Assembly: GCA_040385525.1 (NCBI GenBank)
Contig: JAZKHE010000001.1
Coordinates: 1 to 64,000, forward strand
Direction: 5' to 3'
DNA: 64,000 nt
From: JAZKHE01 sp040385525
Lineage (GTDB): Bacteria; Bacteroidota; Bacteroidia; UBA4408
A program made the position numbers and the translations under genes. Shown here one piece after another: positions 8,513 to 17,427 of the stretch; the first letter of the stretch is position 1; each line of letters begins with the position of its first letter. The notes under the pieces were generated by a model. The model saw only the letters and a program-made list of their open reading frames with translations, made no database searches and had not been told where the DNA came from.

Positions 8513-9376
8513 ATGCATAAGAATGTAATTTTTAAATCGTTAGCGGTTTTTGTTTTGGTGTTTTTTTCGTTTACAAACGATATAAACGCTCAAAAAAAAG
8601 AGAAAAAAAAGAAAGCTGAAAAGCAAAAGTTAGTTGAAATTACTACCGAATACGGTAAAATTAAATTAGCGCTGTATAATGAAACGCCTGGTCATAGAGA
8701 TAATTTTTTAAAATTGGTTAATCAAAAATTTTACGATAGCTTGTTGTTTCACCGAATTATTAAAGATTTTATGATTCAAGGTGGCGACCCTACTTCTAAA
8801 AAAGCAAGTAGCGACCAACCATTAGGAAATGGTGGCTTAGAATATACTATTCCCGCTGAGTTTAACCCTAAATTTATTCATAAAAAAGGAGCGTTGGCTG
8901 CTGCAAGAACGGGCGATGATATCAATCCGTTAAAAGCATCATCTAGTTGTCAGTTTTATATCGTTCAGGGCAGAGGCGTAAATGCAAACGATTTAAACTA
9001 CATGGAACAACGCATTAATCAGCAAAAAAAACAAGAAATATTTAACGTAATAATTAACAAACCCGAAAATAAAGATTTACGAGTTCGCTTTATCACAAAC
9101 CAACGCAACCAAGATACAATGGCTGTTTTAACAAAAATTATTGATCCATTAATTCAGGTTGAAGTTGATAAAGTAGGTGCTTTTAAATATACTGATGAAC
9201 AAAAAGAAGCTTATACAAAATTAGGCGGAACACCTCACTTAGATATGGGTTACACTATATTTGGAGAAGTTATAGAAGGCTTAGATGTAATTGATAAAAT
9301 TGCTGCTGTTGAAAAAAACCCACAAGACAGACCTAAAAAAGATGTGTGGATGACAATGAAACAAGTTAAGAAATAG
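8513..9376 (+). CDS. exported cyclophilin-type peptidyl-prolyl isomerase
   Basis: 287 residues. Signal peptide to about residue 27 (NDINAQ), then a lysine-rich linker and a cyclophilin domain starting VEITTEYGKIKLALYNETPGHRDNFL. Active-site motif FHRIIKDFMIQGGDP at residues 79-93 and SCQFYIVQGR at 145-154. An insertion of about 75 residues (155-230, helical and charged) splits the domain before the C-terminal LDMGYTIFGEVIEGLDVIDKIA strand; I know such inserts from Bacteroidota family members. Role: proline isomerisation in periplasmic or outer-membrane protein folding. The stop is only 71 nt before pheS, and the gap is filled by a 7-bp repeat array. Confidence 0.88.
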   Translation: MHKNVIFKSLAVFVLVFFSFTNDINAQKKEKKKKAEKQKLVEITTEYGKIKLALYNETPGHRDNFLKLVNQKFYDSLLFHRIIKDFMIQGGDPTSKKASSDQPLGNGGLEYTIPAEFNPKFIHKKGALAAARTGDDINPLKASSSCQFYIVQGRGVNANDLNYMEQRINQQKKQEIFNVIINKPENKDLRVRFITNQRNQDTMAVLTKIIDPLIQVEVDKVGAFKYTDEQKEAYTKLGGTPHLDMGYTIFGEVIEGLDVIDKIAAVEKNPQDRPKKDVWMTMKQVKK

Positions 9377-9379
9377 GGA

Positions 9380-9427
9380 TTAGTGGTTAGTGGTTAGTGG
9401 TTAGTGGTTAGTGGTTAGTGGTTAGTG
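9380..9427 (+). repeat. heptanucleotide array (TTAGTGG)6 upstream of pheS
   Basis: Six perfect tandem copies of TTAGTGG (9380-9421) followed by a six-base partial copy. It begins 3 nt after the stop of the cyclophilin gene and ends 20 nt before the pheS ATG at 9448. Perfect copies mean recent expansion or active slippage. One in-frame GTG start (9418) lies inside the array. Confidence 0.95.
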
Positions 9428-9447
9428 AAAATAAGATAGAAAAAGAA

Positions 9448-10467
9448 ATGAAAGATATTATTGAAAAATACACAAAAGAAATTGAAGAAATTTCTATTGA
9501 AACAGCACAACATTTAGAAGATTTTCGTTTAAAATATTTAAGTAAAAAAGGTAGTATTTCTGATTTGTTTGAACAGTTTAAAACCCTTGAAGGAGAAGCC
9601 AAAAGAGAAATTGGAAAAACCTTAAACGAACTTAAAAACAAAGCACAAAACAAATTTAACGAACTAAAGGATGTTTTAGAACTTGCTTCTGATTCTGCTA
9701 CAAAAAGTGATGTTGATTTAACTATTCCAGCAGAACCAAATCCATTAGGAAGTCGCCATCCACTATCTTTAGTTCGTAACGAAATTAACTCGATTTTTTC
9801 GCGCATTGGCTTTACTGTGGCTGATGGTCCTGAGATTGAAGACGACTGGCATAATTTTTCTGCTTTAAATTTCCCAGAAGAACATCCTGCGCGTGATATG
9901 CAAGATACTTTTTTTATTGATAAAAAAATTGCTCTGCGCACACACACTTCTTCTATTCAAGTTAGAATAATGGAAACTACAAAACCACCAATTCGTATGT
10001 TAATGCCGGGTAGAGTGTATCGCAACGAAGCTGTTTCTGCGCGTGCTCACTGTCAGTTTCATCAAGTTGAAGGTTTGTATATTGATAAAAATGTTTCGTT
10101 TGCCGATTTAAAACAAACGCTTTTGTATTTTGCAAAAGAAATGTTTGGCGAAGAAACAAAAATTAGATTGCGTCCTTCGTATTTTCCGTTTACAGAGCCA
10201 AGTGCCGAAATGGATATAAGCTGTACTATTTGTGGCGGCTCGGGATGCAACATGTGCAAGCATAGTGGTTGGGTAGAAATTTTAGGTTGCGGAATGGTTG
10301 ATCCTAACGTTCTGGAGAATTGTGGTATTGATAGCAAAATATATTCTGGTTATGCATTTGGAATGGGTATTGAACGCATCACTAATTTAAAATATAGAGT
10401 AACCGATTTACGTTTGTTTTTTGAAAACGATGTGCGCTTTTTAGATCAATTTAAAAGTAGCTTGTAA
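9448..10467 (+). CDS. pheS: phenylalanyl-tRNA synthetase alpha subunit
   Basis: 339 residues from ATG 9448 (MKDIIEKYTKEIEEISIETAQHLEDFRLKYLSKKGSI), the normal PheS length; a GTG at 9418 would add ten residues encoded by the repeat array and is less likely. N-terminal coiled-coil arm (1-85), then the class II catalytic core: motif 1 region HPLSLVRNEINSIFSRIGF, motif 2 GRVYRNEAVSARAHCQFHQVEG, motif 3 GYAFGMGIERITNLKY. A Cys-rich loop (CTICGGSGCNMCKHSGW) is present, as seen in other members. It pairs with PheT (not in the window) to charge tRNA-Phe. It overlaps the next TPR gene by one base (TAATG). Confidence 0.97.
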   Translation: MKDIIEKYTKEIEEISIETAQHLEDFRLKYLSKKGSISDLFEQFKTLEGEAKREIGKTLNELKNKAQNKFNELKDVLELASDSATKSDVDLTIPAEPNPLGSRHPLSLVRNEINSIFSRIGFTVADGPEIEDDWHNFSALNFPEEHPARDMQDTFFIDKKIALRTHTSSIQVRIMETTKPPIRMLMPGRVYRNEAVSARAHCQFHQVEGLYIDKNVSFADLKQTLLYFAKEMFGEETKIRLRPSYFPFTEPSAEMDISCTICGGSGCNMCKHSGWVEILGCGMVDPNVLENCGIDSKIYSGYAFGMGIERITNLKYRVTDLRLFFENDVRFLDQFKSSL

Positions 10468-10805
10468 TGCAAACAACAGTTCAAAACAAGCGCATTGAAA
10501 TGCTTTTAGAGCATTTAAAAAAAGAACCCAACGATTCTTTTTTAAACTATGCTTTGGCTGTTGAATATGGTTCGCTAAATAAAAATGAAGAAGCCATTGA
10601 TTTAATAAAAAATTTGCTCGAAAAAAATCCTGATTATTTAGGCGCGTATTATCAACTAGGGCAACTTTTTGAAAAAACCAATAACATAGAAAACGCTGTT
10701 GCTACCTACAAAATTGGTAGAACATTAGCAAAAACACAAGACAATAAAAAAGCGTATGGCGAACTTACAGAAGCTTTAATGATGTTGGAAGATATTGACG
10801 AATAA
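10467..10805 (+). CDS. small TPR protein
   Basis: 112 residues, about three tetratricopeptide helices pairs (FLNYALAVEYGSLNKNEEAIDLIKNLLEKNPDYLGAYYQLGQLFEKTNNIENAVATYKIGRTLA). No signal peptide, so a cytoplasmic adaptor-like protein. Its start codon overlaps the pheS stop by one base, implying translational coupling. Partner unknown. Confidence 0.8.
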   Translation: MQTTVQNKRIEMLLEHLKKEPNDSFLNYALAVEYGSLNKNEEAIDLIKNLLEKNPDYLGAYYQLGQLFEKTNNIENAVATYKIGRTLAKTQDNKKAYGELTEALMMLEDIDE

Positions 10806-10811
10806 AAATTT

Positions 10812-11111
10812 ATGAAAAAAATAATCTCAATTTTTATATTGTCTGTTTTTATATTGGTTGCTTGCGAAAAAAACACAACCAACGAAAACGTTACCGTTGT
10901 TAGAGATTGCACAGGAACTTATATTCGTTACCAAGAAAAAGATTATCAAGTTTGTAACATCAATATAATTTCTCAATACGTTGATGGCCAAGTTATAAAA
11001 GCTACATTTAATAAAATTAATTCGTGCGACAATCCAGATGTAACAGGCGCAATTATTTGCATGATGTATCACGAAAATGAAGGCTGGGTAGAAATTACTT
11101 CTGTAAATTAA
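10812..11111 (+). CDS. small lipoprotein of unknown function
   Basis: 99 residues. Lipobox LVAC at residues 15-18 after a hydrophobic stretch, followed by a short Asn/Thr linker. The mature part has five further cysteines (RDCTG, YQVCN, NSCDNP, IICMM), which could form disulfides in the periplasm; no family recognised. It starts 6 nt after the TPR gene and is the last gene of the pheS run. Confidence 0.7.
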   Translation: MKKIISIFILSVFILVACEKNTTNENVTVVRDCTGTYIRYQEKDYQVCNINIISQYVDGQVIKATFNKINSCDNPDVTGAIICMMYHENEGWVEITSVN

Positions 11112-11299
11112 TTCAAAAATCTCTTTTTGAAATACCCACACAATTTGAATTCTACGAGTAAATTTAAAATTGGTTACACATTTAATTTTCTTTAACAGTT
11201 GCTAAAATTTATTTCAAAATTTAAGTAACTATGCGCGCATTGTTTTCGTTAAGATAGCAAAGTTCTTTCGCATTTTGTTCTAACTAAATACTTTCAGCC

Positions 11300-14260
11300 A
11301 TGAAAACTTCTACTCTAAACCGCCCATGGATTTGGATAAACCAAATCATACAATTCATTTTAAATCATAATGAATCGTACTATTCTTTTGTGCTTATAGC
11401 GATGATGCTATCGCTAAATACAAATGCGCAATATTGTAATACTGGAGTTCCAACTTTTACAGTAGATTTATCAAGCAATCCAAACACCCAATGGATTTCG
11501 CCAGTTGTGCAAAGAAATGATTATTGCTGTGGAACTTCAAATCCTGATAAATGTGTTGAATTTGTTATAACACTAAATCCGCAAGCTCAAGGAATTGTTT
11601 TCGATATTTATTCTGGTTCAATGCCTCCGGGTTCTATGTTTTATCAAGTAGATTGCGGGCCTGCTTCGGCTGTTGGTCAACCAATTTGTTTATCGGGAGC
11701 TGGCCCACATCATATTACTTTTTGTAAACCGGGCAACAATACAAACGAATACATTATCCGTTCAATTCCTGAGCCCTCAGCATCCAATAATTTAGTGTTA
11801 AACGACGGTTGCTCTGGTACCATGCAAGCTTTTGGCTTAGACGAAACATCTATTGTTTGGAATTCAATTTTTCCTGGCAATAGTGGTGATTACAATAATT
11901 TATTAAGTTGCTCAACTGGCTGTGATAGTGTTTCTGTTACAGGCGGAAGTAATTTTCCGAGTTATATTGATTACCAAGTTTGTGGAATTCCTGCAGGCGG
12001 ATGTTCTTCAATAAGTTTTTGCGATACAATCAGAATTGAATTTAATCCAACTTTATCTACGGTTATAAATCCTTTACAACCCACTGTTTGTTTTGGTGCA
12101 GCGGGAACTACAATTACTGCGATTGCTCAAGGAGGAGCACAACCCTACACATACAGCTGGAGCAACGGAATTAGCACTTCTAACAATTTTGTAGTTGGTG
12201 GAACTTATTCAGTAACTGTAAGCGATGCTTCTAACTGTCCGTCGGTCGTTGCAAGTGTAACCGTTACAGAATTTGCAAATCCTATAACTGCTAACGCTGG
12301 CGCTAACCAAACTATATGTAGAGAAAGTAGTTATTACGCCGATTTAAGCGGACAATTAACAGCAGTATTTACTGGAGTTTGGACAGGTGGAAATGGATTT
12401 TTCTTTCCAGACAACACAACGCTAAACGCAATTTATGTACCTGATGCAAGCGAATGGAATAACGGACCTGTTAATTTAACATTAACAACTACCAACAACG
12501 GAAGTTGCCCAGCAGCAAGCGATATGGTTCAAGTTGTGTTTAATGATTTTAATGTTTCGTATAACGCACTAATTAGTAATGTTACTTGCAATGGTTTAAA
12601 CAACGGAAACATCATTATTAATCCTGCGGTAAATTCTCCTTCGTTTACAACACTTTGGAGCAACCAACCCAACTTACCTTCTAATCAAATTTATCAATTA
12701 AGTCCGGGTAATTATATTGCAACGCTAACAGCACAAAATGGTTGTTTTATAACCGATACTTTTGCAATTTCTCAACCAACATCATTAACCATTAATAGCA
12801 CAATTGTGGGTGCAAAATGTAATGGCGATTGTAATGGCGAAGCAACTGTTTTTGTAAACGGAGGAACAAGTCCTTATACGTATCAATGGTTTCCGTTTGG
12901 TGGCAATGCAACAAACGCATTTAATTTATGTGCAGGGAACTACATGGTGGTTGTAAAAGATAATAATAACTGTAACGCTTTTCATCAATTTGAAATTAGT
13001 CAACCCTCTGTGGTTTCTGTTCAAGCAATGAGCGACATTACAATTTGTGCCAACCAAAGTGCAACACTTAATACTAACGCGAGTGGAGGAAACGGAAACT
13101 ACACTACAACTTGGCAACCTGGCAATTTACAAGGAAATAGTGTTTCGGTAAATCCTTTACAAACAACAACTTATACTGCTTTAGTAAACGATGTTAAAGG
13201 TTGTGCAGCGGCATTACAAAGTATGGTTGTTCACGTTCAAAATTTTAACATGGAACATTTAACTGCGAGCGATGCACAAACTATTTGTTTGGGCGATTCT
13301 GCAAAAGTAAGTGTAAGTGTAAAAAATTATCCATACCCAGTAACGTATGCGTGGAGTTATGGATTAGGAAACGGAAGCGGACCTTACACAGTTAGCCCAG
13401 AGAGCACTACAGCATATACCGTAAACGTTAGTAATAATTGTGGTATAACATTTCCGCTTACAATACCTGTAAATGTTGTGCAAGCTCCAAAAGCTGTTTT
13501 AAGTTCTGCGTCAATTAATAATTGTGGCGAAACCAACTTAACTGCTGATTTAGTTCTTCAACCTCAACCCGAAAATGCAAACTATTTTTGGAGATTAAAC
13601 AATGGTGTTACAAGTAGATTTCAAAATCCAACATTTAGTTTTACTAAAGACGGAAGTTATACAGCTTACATAAAAGTTACACATGACAATGGTTGTATAG
13701 CAACTTATAATACAAATTATGTAGTTGATATTGATGATATTCCAACTGCTATAATTGAGCCATCGGCAACGATTGTATCAATTACAAAACCCGATGTTTA
13801 TTTTGGAAACGCTTCGCAAAATAGTGTTGCTTACCAATGGTATATCGACGAAGAATACACATCAAACGAAATTAATATAGCAAAAACTTTTCCTGATAAA
13901 GGTAAGTACAATGTGGTATTAGTAGCTATTAGCGAAAAAGGTTGTAAAAATTCAACCAGCGTAGAAATTGAAGTTGAGCCAGAGTTTAAAATTTTTATTC
14001 CAAATACTTTTACACCCAACAACGATACTAAAAATGATATTTTTACGGCTCAAGGAATCGAAATTCATGAGTTTGAATTATTAATTGTAAACCGTTGGGG
14101 AGATATTGTTTACAGAACAAACGATATTGATAAAGGCTGGGATGGCACCATTTACGAAGGAACGGAAGCTAAACAAGATGTGTACATTTATAAAATAAAT
14201 GTTAGAGATCATAAAAATAAAGCACATGCCTTTTTTGGAGATGTTACTTTGTTGAGATAA
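11300..14260 (+). CDS. secreted T9SS type B cargo with SprB-like and PKD-like repeats
   Basis: 986 residues. A long export signal (hydrophobic core YSFVLIAMMLSLNTNAQ, cut near 43). At least three SprB-type repeats are visible: TVCFGAAGTTITAIAQGGAQPYTYSWSNG...SVTVSD; SNVTCNGLNNGNIIINPAVNS; and AKCNGDCNGEATVFVNGGTSPYTYQW...GNYMVVVKDNNNC. Ig/PKD-like domains follow. The C-terminal ~90 residues are a type B sorting domain (FIPNTFTPNNDTKNDIF, LLIVNRWGDIVYRT, GWDGTIYEG, DVTLLR). SprB-like cell-surface adhesins support gliding or attachment; this shorter protein may be an adhesin of that kind (inference). No PorP gene is adjacent. A bidirectional terminator follows. Confidence 0.88.
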   Translation: MKTSTLNRPWIWINQIIQFILNHNESYYSFVLIAMMLSLNTNAQYCNTGVPTFTVDLSSNPNTQWISPVVQRNDYCCGTSNPDKCVEFVITLNPQAQGIVFDIYSGSMPPGSMFYQVDCGPASAVGQPICLSGAGPHHITFCKPGNNTNEYIIRSIPEPSASNNLVLNDGCSGTMQAFGLDETSIVWNSIFPGNSGDYNNLLSCSTGCDSVSVTGGSNFPSYIDYQVCGIPAGGCSSISFCDTIRIEFNPTLSTVINPLQPTVCFGAAGTTITAIAQGGAQPYTYSWSNGISTSNNFVVGGTYSVTVSDASNCPSVVASVTVTEFANPITANAGANQTICRESSYYADLSGQLTAVFTGVWTGGNGFFFPDNTTLNAIYVPDASEWNNGPVNLTLTTTNNGSCPAASDMVQVVFNDFNVSYNALISNVTCNGLNNGNIIINPAVNSPSFTTLWSNQPNLPSNQIYQLSPGNYIATLTAQNGCFITDTFAISQPTSLTINSTIVGAKCNGDCNGEATVFVNGGTSPYTYQWFPFGGNATNAFNLCAGNYMVVVKDNNNCNAFHQFEISQPSVVSVQAMSDITICANQSATLNTNASGGNGNYTTTWQPGNLQGNSVSVNPLQTTTYTALVNDVKGCAAALQSMVVHVQNFNMEHLTASDAQTICLGDSAKVSVSVKNYPYPVTYAWSYGLGNGSGPYTVSPESTTAYTVNVSNNCGITFPLTIPVNVVQAPKAVLSSASINNCGETNLTADLVLQPQPENANYFWRLNNGVTSRFQNPTFSFTKDGSYTAYIKVTHDNGCIATYNTNYVVDIDDIPTAIIEPSATIVSITKPDVYFGNASQNSVAYQWYIDEEYTSNEINIAKTFPDKGKYNVVLVAISEKGCKNSTSVEIEVEPEFKIFIPNTFTPNNDTKNDIFTAQGIEIHEFELLIVNRWGDIVYRTNDIDKGWDGTIYEGTEAKQDVYIYKINVRDHKNKAHAFFGDVTLLR

Positions 14261-14280
14261 AAGTTAAACTTGCTCCTAAA

Positions 14281-14313
14281 CTAAAAATTCGGAGAAATTC
14301 TCCGAATTTTTAG
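14281..14313. terminator. bidirectional intrinsic terminator
   Basis: Sixteen-bp perfect arms (left CTAAAAATTCGGAGAA) around a single A, between the convergent ends of the SprB-like gene and a small minus-strand gene. The GC core TTCGGAGAA is flanked by A and T runs on both sides, as expected for a terminator working in both directions. Confidence 0.85.
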
Positions 14314-14315
14314 TT

Positions 14316-14633
14316 TTAAAAAACATTGTTTCTTCTTGTCCACACTTTCAAAAACTCTCGTTTTATGAGCTTTTCTGCTAGTAACTTAAAATCAGTATGT
14401 GTTGGCAATGGAACATCTATTCTATAAAAAAGATTACAAAATTTTTGATGATTTTCTTTGTGCTGCTCTTCTAACCTTTTGCAGATATGCGCAATAAATT
14501 GCTGAATTGTAAAATCGGTTTGTTTAAAATTTAAATCAACGCCAGCCATAGTAAAATCTTTTTCTACCTGAATTATTAATGCTTGTAATAATTCGTTGTC
14601 TGTAGTTAACTTTTCTAATTCGTCTGTATTCAT
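14316..14633 (-). CDS. hypothetical protein
   Basis: 105 residues, all-helical by eye, with no signal or membrane segment (MNTDELEKLTTDNELLQALIIQVEKDF ... YRIDVPLPTHTDFKLLAEKLIKREFLKVWTRRN). No family recognised. It starts immediately after the phaC terminator and ends at the shared bidirectional terminator; read-through from the PHB operon could express it. Confidence 0.65.
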   Translation of the reverse strand: MNTDELEKLTTDNELLQALIIQVEKDFTMAGVDLNFKQTDFTIQQFIAHICKRLEEQHKENHQKFCNLFYRIDVPLPTHTDFKLLAEKLIKREFLKVWTRRNNVF

Positions 14634-14635
14634 AA

Positions 14636-14660
14636 CAAAAAAGCCATCGAAAGATGGCTT
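14636..14660 (-). terminator. intrinsic terminator of phaC
   Basis: Stem AAGCCATC/GATGGCTT (14641-14648 and 14653-14660) with a 4-nt loop, followed on the minus strand by a run of T ending in TTTTTTGTT. It lies 20 nt after the phaC stop and overlaps the leader of the next small gene. Confidence 0.85.
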
Positions 14661-14680
14661 TAAAATATACTAGTTTTGTT

Positions 14681-15739
14681 TTAATCTCTTTTCTTTAACC
14701 ACTCAGCAACCGCTGGCGCTAATTCTTTTTGTGAGCGACCACCAACAAACACTCCAATATGTCCGCCTTGAAACTTATATAATTCTTTGTCTTTAGAACC
14801 TACATAATCGTTTAACGGAATTGTAGACGCGGGCGGTACCAAATGATCTTCGGTTGCATAAATATTTAAAAGTGGACAGGTTAAGTTTTTTAAGTTTACC
14901 TTTTTGCCACCTACTTCTAATTCGCCTTTTATTAATTTATTGCCTTGGTATAAATCTTTCATAAACTGACGGAAACACTCTCCTGCTTGGTCTGGACTAT
15001 CAGCAATCCATTTTTCCATGCGTAAGTAATTCATCACTTTATCTTTATCATCCATCATGTTAGCTAAACCATTCGATTTATTTATTTTCATCATTGGTTT
15101 TAACATATCAAAGCCAGAATTTAAAAAATCGCCCGGTATCAAACCATCATTATTATCAACCAATGCGTCAAAATTCATGTCTTTGCTCCATCTAAAAAGC
15201 AAACCTTCGTTGGTAGAAAAATCAATTGGCGTTACGTGCGTTACAAAGTTTTTTACTTTTTCGGGATGTAACGATGCATAAATTGCACTAAGCGTTCCGC
15301 CTTGGCAAATGCTCATTATGTTGATTTTTTCTAGCTTGTGTTTTTTTCTAACAACGTCCACGCAATTGTTAATGTAACCATTAACATAATCGTCCATACT
15401 CAAAAAACGATCTGCTTTTGAGGGATAACCCCAATCGATTATATATACGTCTAAACCTAAGTTTAAAAGATTTTTAATGTAACTTCTGTCGCTTTGCAAA
15501 TCCAACATTTTGTATGTGTTTACTAAGGCGTAAACAATTAAAACTGGTGTTTTTACTGTTGCAGGAGTTTCTCTATCGTAGCGGTATACGTTTAATTTAT
15601 CTTCTGAGTAAACTAGCGTTTTGGGGCTAGTTGCTATTTCTACTTCATTAATTTGAGATAAAGTTTCGTAGCTATTAATCATTTTTTTAGCTGACTCTGC
15701 AAACTCTTTGTTTAAGCTGTCGTTATTTAGTTTTAGCAT
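14681..15739 (-). CDS. phaC: class III poly(3-hydroxyalkanoate) synthase, PhaC subunit
   Basis: 352 residues, the class III PhaC size (class I enzymes are near 560-600). Alpha/beta-hydrolase fold. Catalytic Cys145 in the lipase-like box SICQGG, Asp298 (YATEDHLVPP) and His327 (QGGHIGVFVGGRS); spacing equals the C149/D302/H331 triad of the Allochromatium-type enzyme. DWGYP and W244 regions are conserved. The first residue of the usual G-x-C-x-G-G box is Ser here. It polymerises (R)-3-hydroxybutyryl-CoA on PHB granules and needs PhaE, encoded just upstream. An intrinsic terminator separates the two genes, and another follows phaC. Confidence 0.92.
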   Translation of the reverse strand: MLKLNNDSLNKEFAESAKKMINSYETLSQINEVEIATSPKTLVYSEDKLNVYRYDRETPATVKTPVLIVYALVNTYKMLDLQSDRSYIKNLLNLGLDVYIIDWGYPSKADRFLSMDDYVNGYINNCVDVVRKKHKLEKINIMSICQGGTLSAIYASLHPEKVKNFVTHVTPIDFSTNEGLLFRWSKDMNFDALVDNNDGLIPGDFLNSGFDMLKPMMKINKSNGLANMMDDKDKVMNYLRMEKWIADSPDQAGECFRQFMKDLYQGNKLIKGELEVGGKKVNLKNLTCPLLNIYATEDHLVPPASTIPLNDYVGSKDKELYKFQGGHIGVFVGGRSQKELAPAVAEWLKKRD

Positions 15740-15762
15740 GTTTTTAGTTTTAAAAAATTTAC

Positions 15763-15796
15763 AAAAAAGGGAAGACAGTTTTCACCGTACTTCCCC
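15763..15796 (-). terminator. intrinsic terminator/attenuator between phaE and phaC
   Basis: On the minus strand GGGAAG pairs with CTTCCC and ACGGT pairs with ACTGT (one G-U), closing a GAAA tetraloop with one bulged base; six T follow directly. This is a strong rho-independent terminator 25 nt after the phaE stop and 24 nt before the phaC start. Confidence 0.85.
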
Positions 15797-15820
15797 TCAA
15801 CTTAATCAACCTTAAAATTT

Positions 15821-17185
15821 TTATTTAGTAGCTTTTTTAGTTTTTGTAGTTTTAGTTTCCTCTTCTTCTTCAACTAAAACGCCATCCATTAATTTAGCTT
15901 GTAAATTTTTGATAGTTTTTTTCAAATCGTAAATCGTTTTGTAAACTTCTTCCATTTCGTTTTTAAATACTAATGGATATTGTCCAAAATTAGTTTCGAA
16001 TTGATTCTCTAATGATTTTTTTACACCAGATGATAATTCTAATACTTCTGCTTTTAATGCAGAAAACTCATCAGAATTAAATAACTCTAAATAAACTTTT
16101 TCGTTAGTGTTTACCCACTCATTAAAAAAGTTTTGGAAGCTAGATACTTCTGTGTTGTTTTTCATTTTTGAAGACAATAACTCAACAGTTTTTTCCATTG
16201 ATTTTTGTCCTGCAGTATACATTAAATATTGTAATTGCGTGTTTTTCACTTGGTACAAAGCAGCTTTGTCCATAGTAGCAATCATGTTTTCTAACGATTC
16301 TTTTTCTTTACCAGCTTGAACTAAGTTCATCATTGGCTCGTAAGTTTTAGCAAAAACATCTTTCATGTTTTTCATAACTTCAGATACTTTAGCAAAATCG
16401 CCACTCATTAATTCAGGCATTTTTTTCATCATATCTTGCATGTTTGCTTGATACTCTTTACCAAAATTGCTTGATGTAGAAAAATAAGTTTCAATGTTTT
16501 TTGAGTACGTATTTAAAATGTCGTTCATGTTGTTTTTTCCCATCATAGATGACATCATTTCGTCCATAACTTCTTTGTATTTAGCTGCATCAAACATATT
16601 TTTGAAGTTCGCTATATTAAAGTTACCGCTGTTCATCATTTTTTGAATTGGTTGATACAATTCAAACATTTTAAACATTGTGTTGCTTGAGTTAAACATG
16701 TTTGTAAACGCATCTTTAGATGTGTTAAAGTTCATGTTTTTGCTCATGCTATCGTGTGCTTGGTTTATTGAGTTCATCCAGTTGTTGTAAACTGAAGTCC
16801 AAGCACCATTCATAGTATTGAAAGAACTTTGAATATCGTTGTTTGATTTTCCAAAGTTTAACATCATGTTGTAAAAATTTTGGTTAAAATCTGTCATTTG
16901 TTTAACAGTGTCCATTTGCGAACCAAACATATTTTTAAACATATCTTGAGGATTAGCTCCAGCAGTTTTTTCGTTTGCACCAACAGAAATGTTTTTAAAA
17001 ATACTCATTTGGCTATCTAACCATTCTTTGTATAAATCGTTTCCTTTATCTAAACCTTTTCCGTCCATTATTGCTTTTTGAACTTTTTGAGTAGATTCTA
17101 CCCAACTGTTTACAGCTTTAGATTGTGCTTCAATTACAGAATCCATCATTGATGCTGCTGGGTTTTCGGTACCGTTTGTTTTCAT
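15821..17185 (-). CDS. phaE: PhaE-like subunit of class III PHA synthase
   Basis: 454 residues, Met/Asn/Lys-rich and almost wholly helical, with recurring amphipathic segments (MFKNMFGSQMDTVKQMTDFNQNFYNMMLNFGKSN). The middle part (YKEVMDEMMSSMMGKNN...) and the C-terminal coiled coil (EMEEVYKTIYDLKKTIKNLQAKLMDG) fit the PhaE family (PF09712); it ends in an acidic run and a Lys/Thr tail, longer than typical PhaE proteins of about 350-380 residues. It would activate PhaC and sit on the granule surface. A phasin is the alternative, but the position directly before a class III phaC favours PhaE. Confidence 0.8.
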   Translation of the reverse strand: MKTNGTENPAASMMDSVIEAQSKAVNSWVESTQKVQKAIMDGKGLDKGNDLYKEWLDSQMSIFKNISVGANEKTAGANPQDMFKNMFGSQMDTVKQMTDFNQNFYNMMLNFGKSNNDIQSSFNTMNGAWTSVYNNWMNSINQAHDSMSKNMNFNTSKDAFTNMFNSSNTMFKMFELYQPIQKMMNSGNFNIANFKNMFDAAKYKEVMDEMMSSMMGKNNMNDILNTYSKNIETYFSTSSNFGKEYQANMQDMMKKMPELMSGDFAKVSEVMKNMKDVFAKTYEPMMNLVQAGKEKESLENMIATMDKAALYQVKNTQLQYLMYTAGQKSMEKTVELLSSKMKNNTEVSSFQNFFNEWVNTNEKVYLELFNSDEFSALKAEVLELSSGVKKSLENQFETNFGQYPLVFKNEMEEVYKTIYDLKKTIKNLQAKLMDGVLVEEEEETKTTKTKKATK

Positions 17186-17276
17186 GTTTTTTGTTTTAAA
17201 TTATAGTTTTTTGCTTTTTTACTCTCTAAGTAACTAATAATCAGGCGGTTAAGTGCTTTATTATTAATTTTCGGTG

Positions 17277-17307
17277 CAAAGGTCGACTTTTTTAAAACAC
17301 AAGTCAA
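17277..17307 (-). promoter_or_regulatory. probable phaE promoter
   Basis: On the minus strand TTG (17305-17307), a 20-nt spacer and GACCTTTG (17277-17284), seven of eight positions of TAnnTTTG. It gives a leader of about 85 nt before phaE, in the divergent region shared with phaJ. Confidence 0.45.
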
Positions 17308-17376
17308 GTATTTTACTAAAAAATTTACATTAATTTAATATTATAGCTGATTAAACCTAAAAAATTTAGGACAAGC

Positions 17377-17406
17377 TTGTTTTTTTGAAGCAATTTTATA
17401 GATTTG
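17377..17406 (+). promoter_or_regulatory. promoter of the phaJ-phaB-bdhA operon
   Basis: TTG (17377-17379), a 19-nt spacer and an exact TAnnTTTG box TAGATTTG (17399-17406). Transcription would begin about 17411, so the phaJ start is ATG 17428 and not the in-frame TTG at 17404, which lies inside the box. Confidence 0.6.
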
Positions 17407-17427
17407 CATACAACTAATTCCTTTTTT

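Noticed and set aside
9380..9427. Tandem repeats read as a CRISPR array
   Set aside because: Units are 7 bp with no spacers; no cas genes in the window.
9408..9947. Minus-strand frame of 179 codons opposite pheS
   Set aside because: Antisense to conserved pheS codons; Ser/Cys-rich composition typical of a shadow frame.
17404..17427. TTG start giving an eight-residue N-terminal extension of PhaJ
   Set aside because: The codon lies inside the -7 promoter box, so it would not be on the mRNA.
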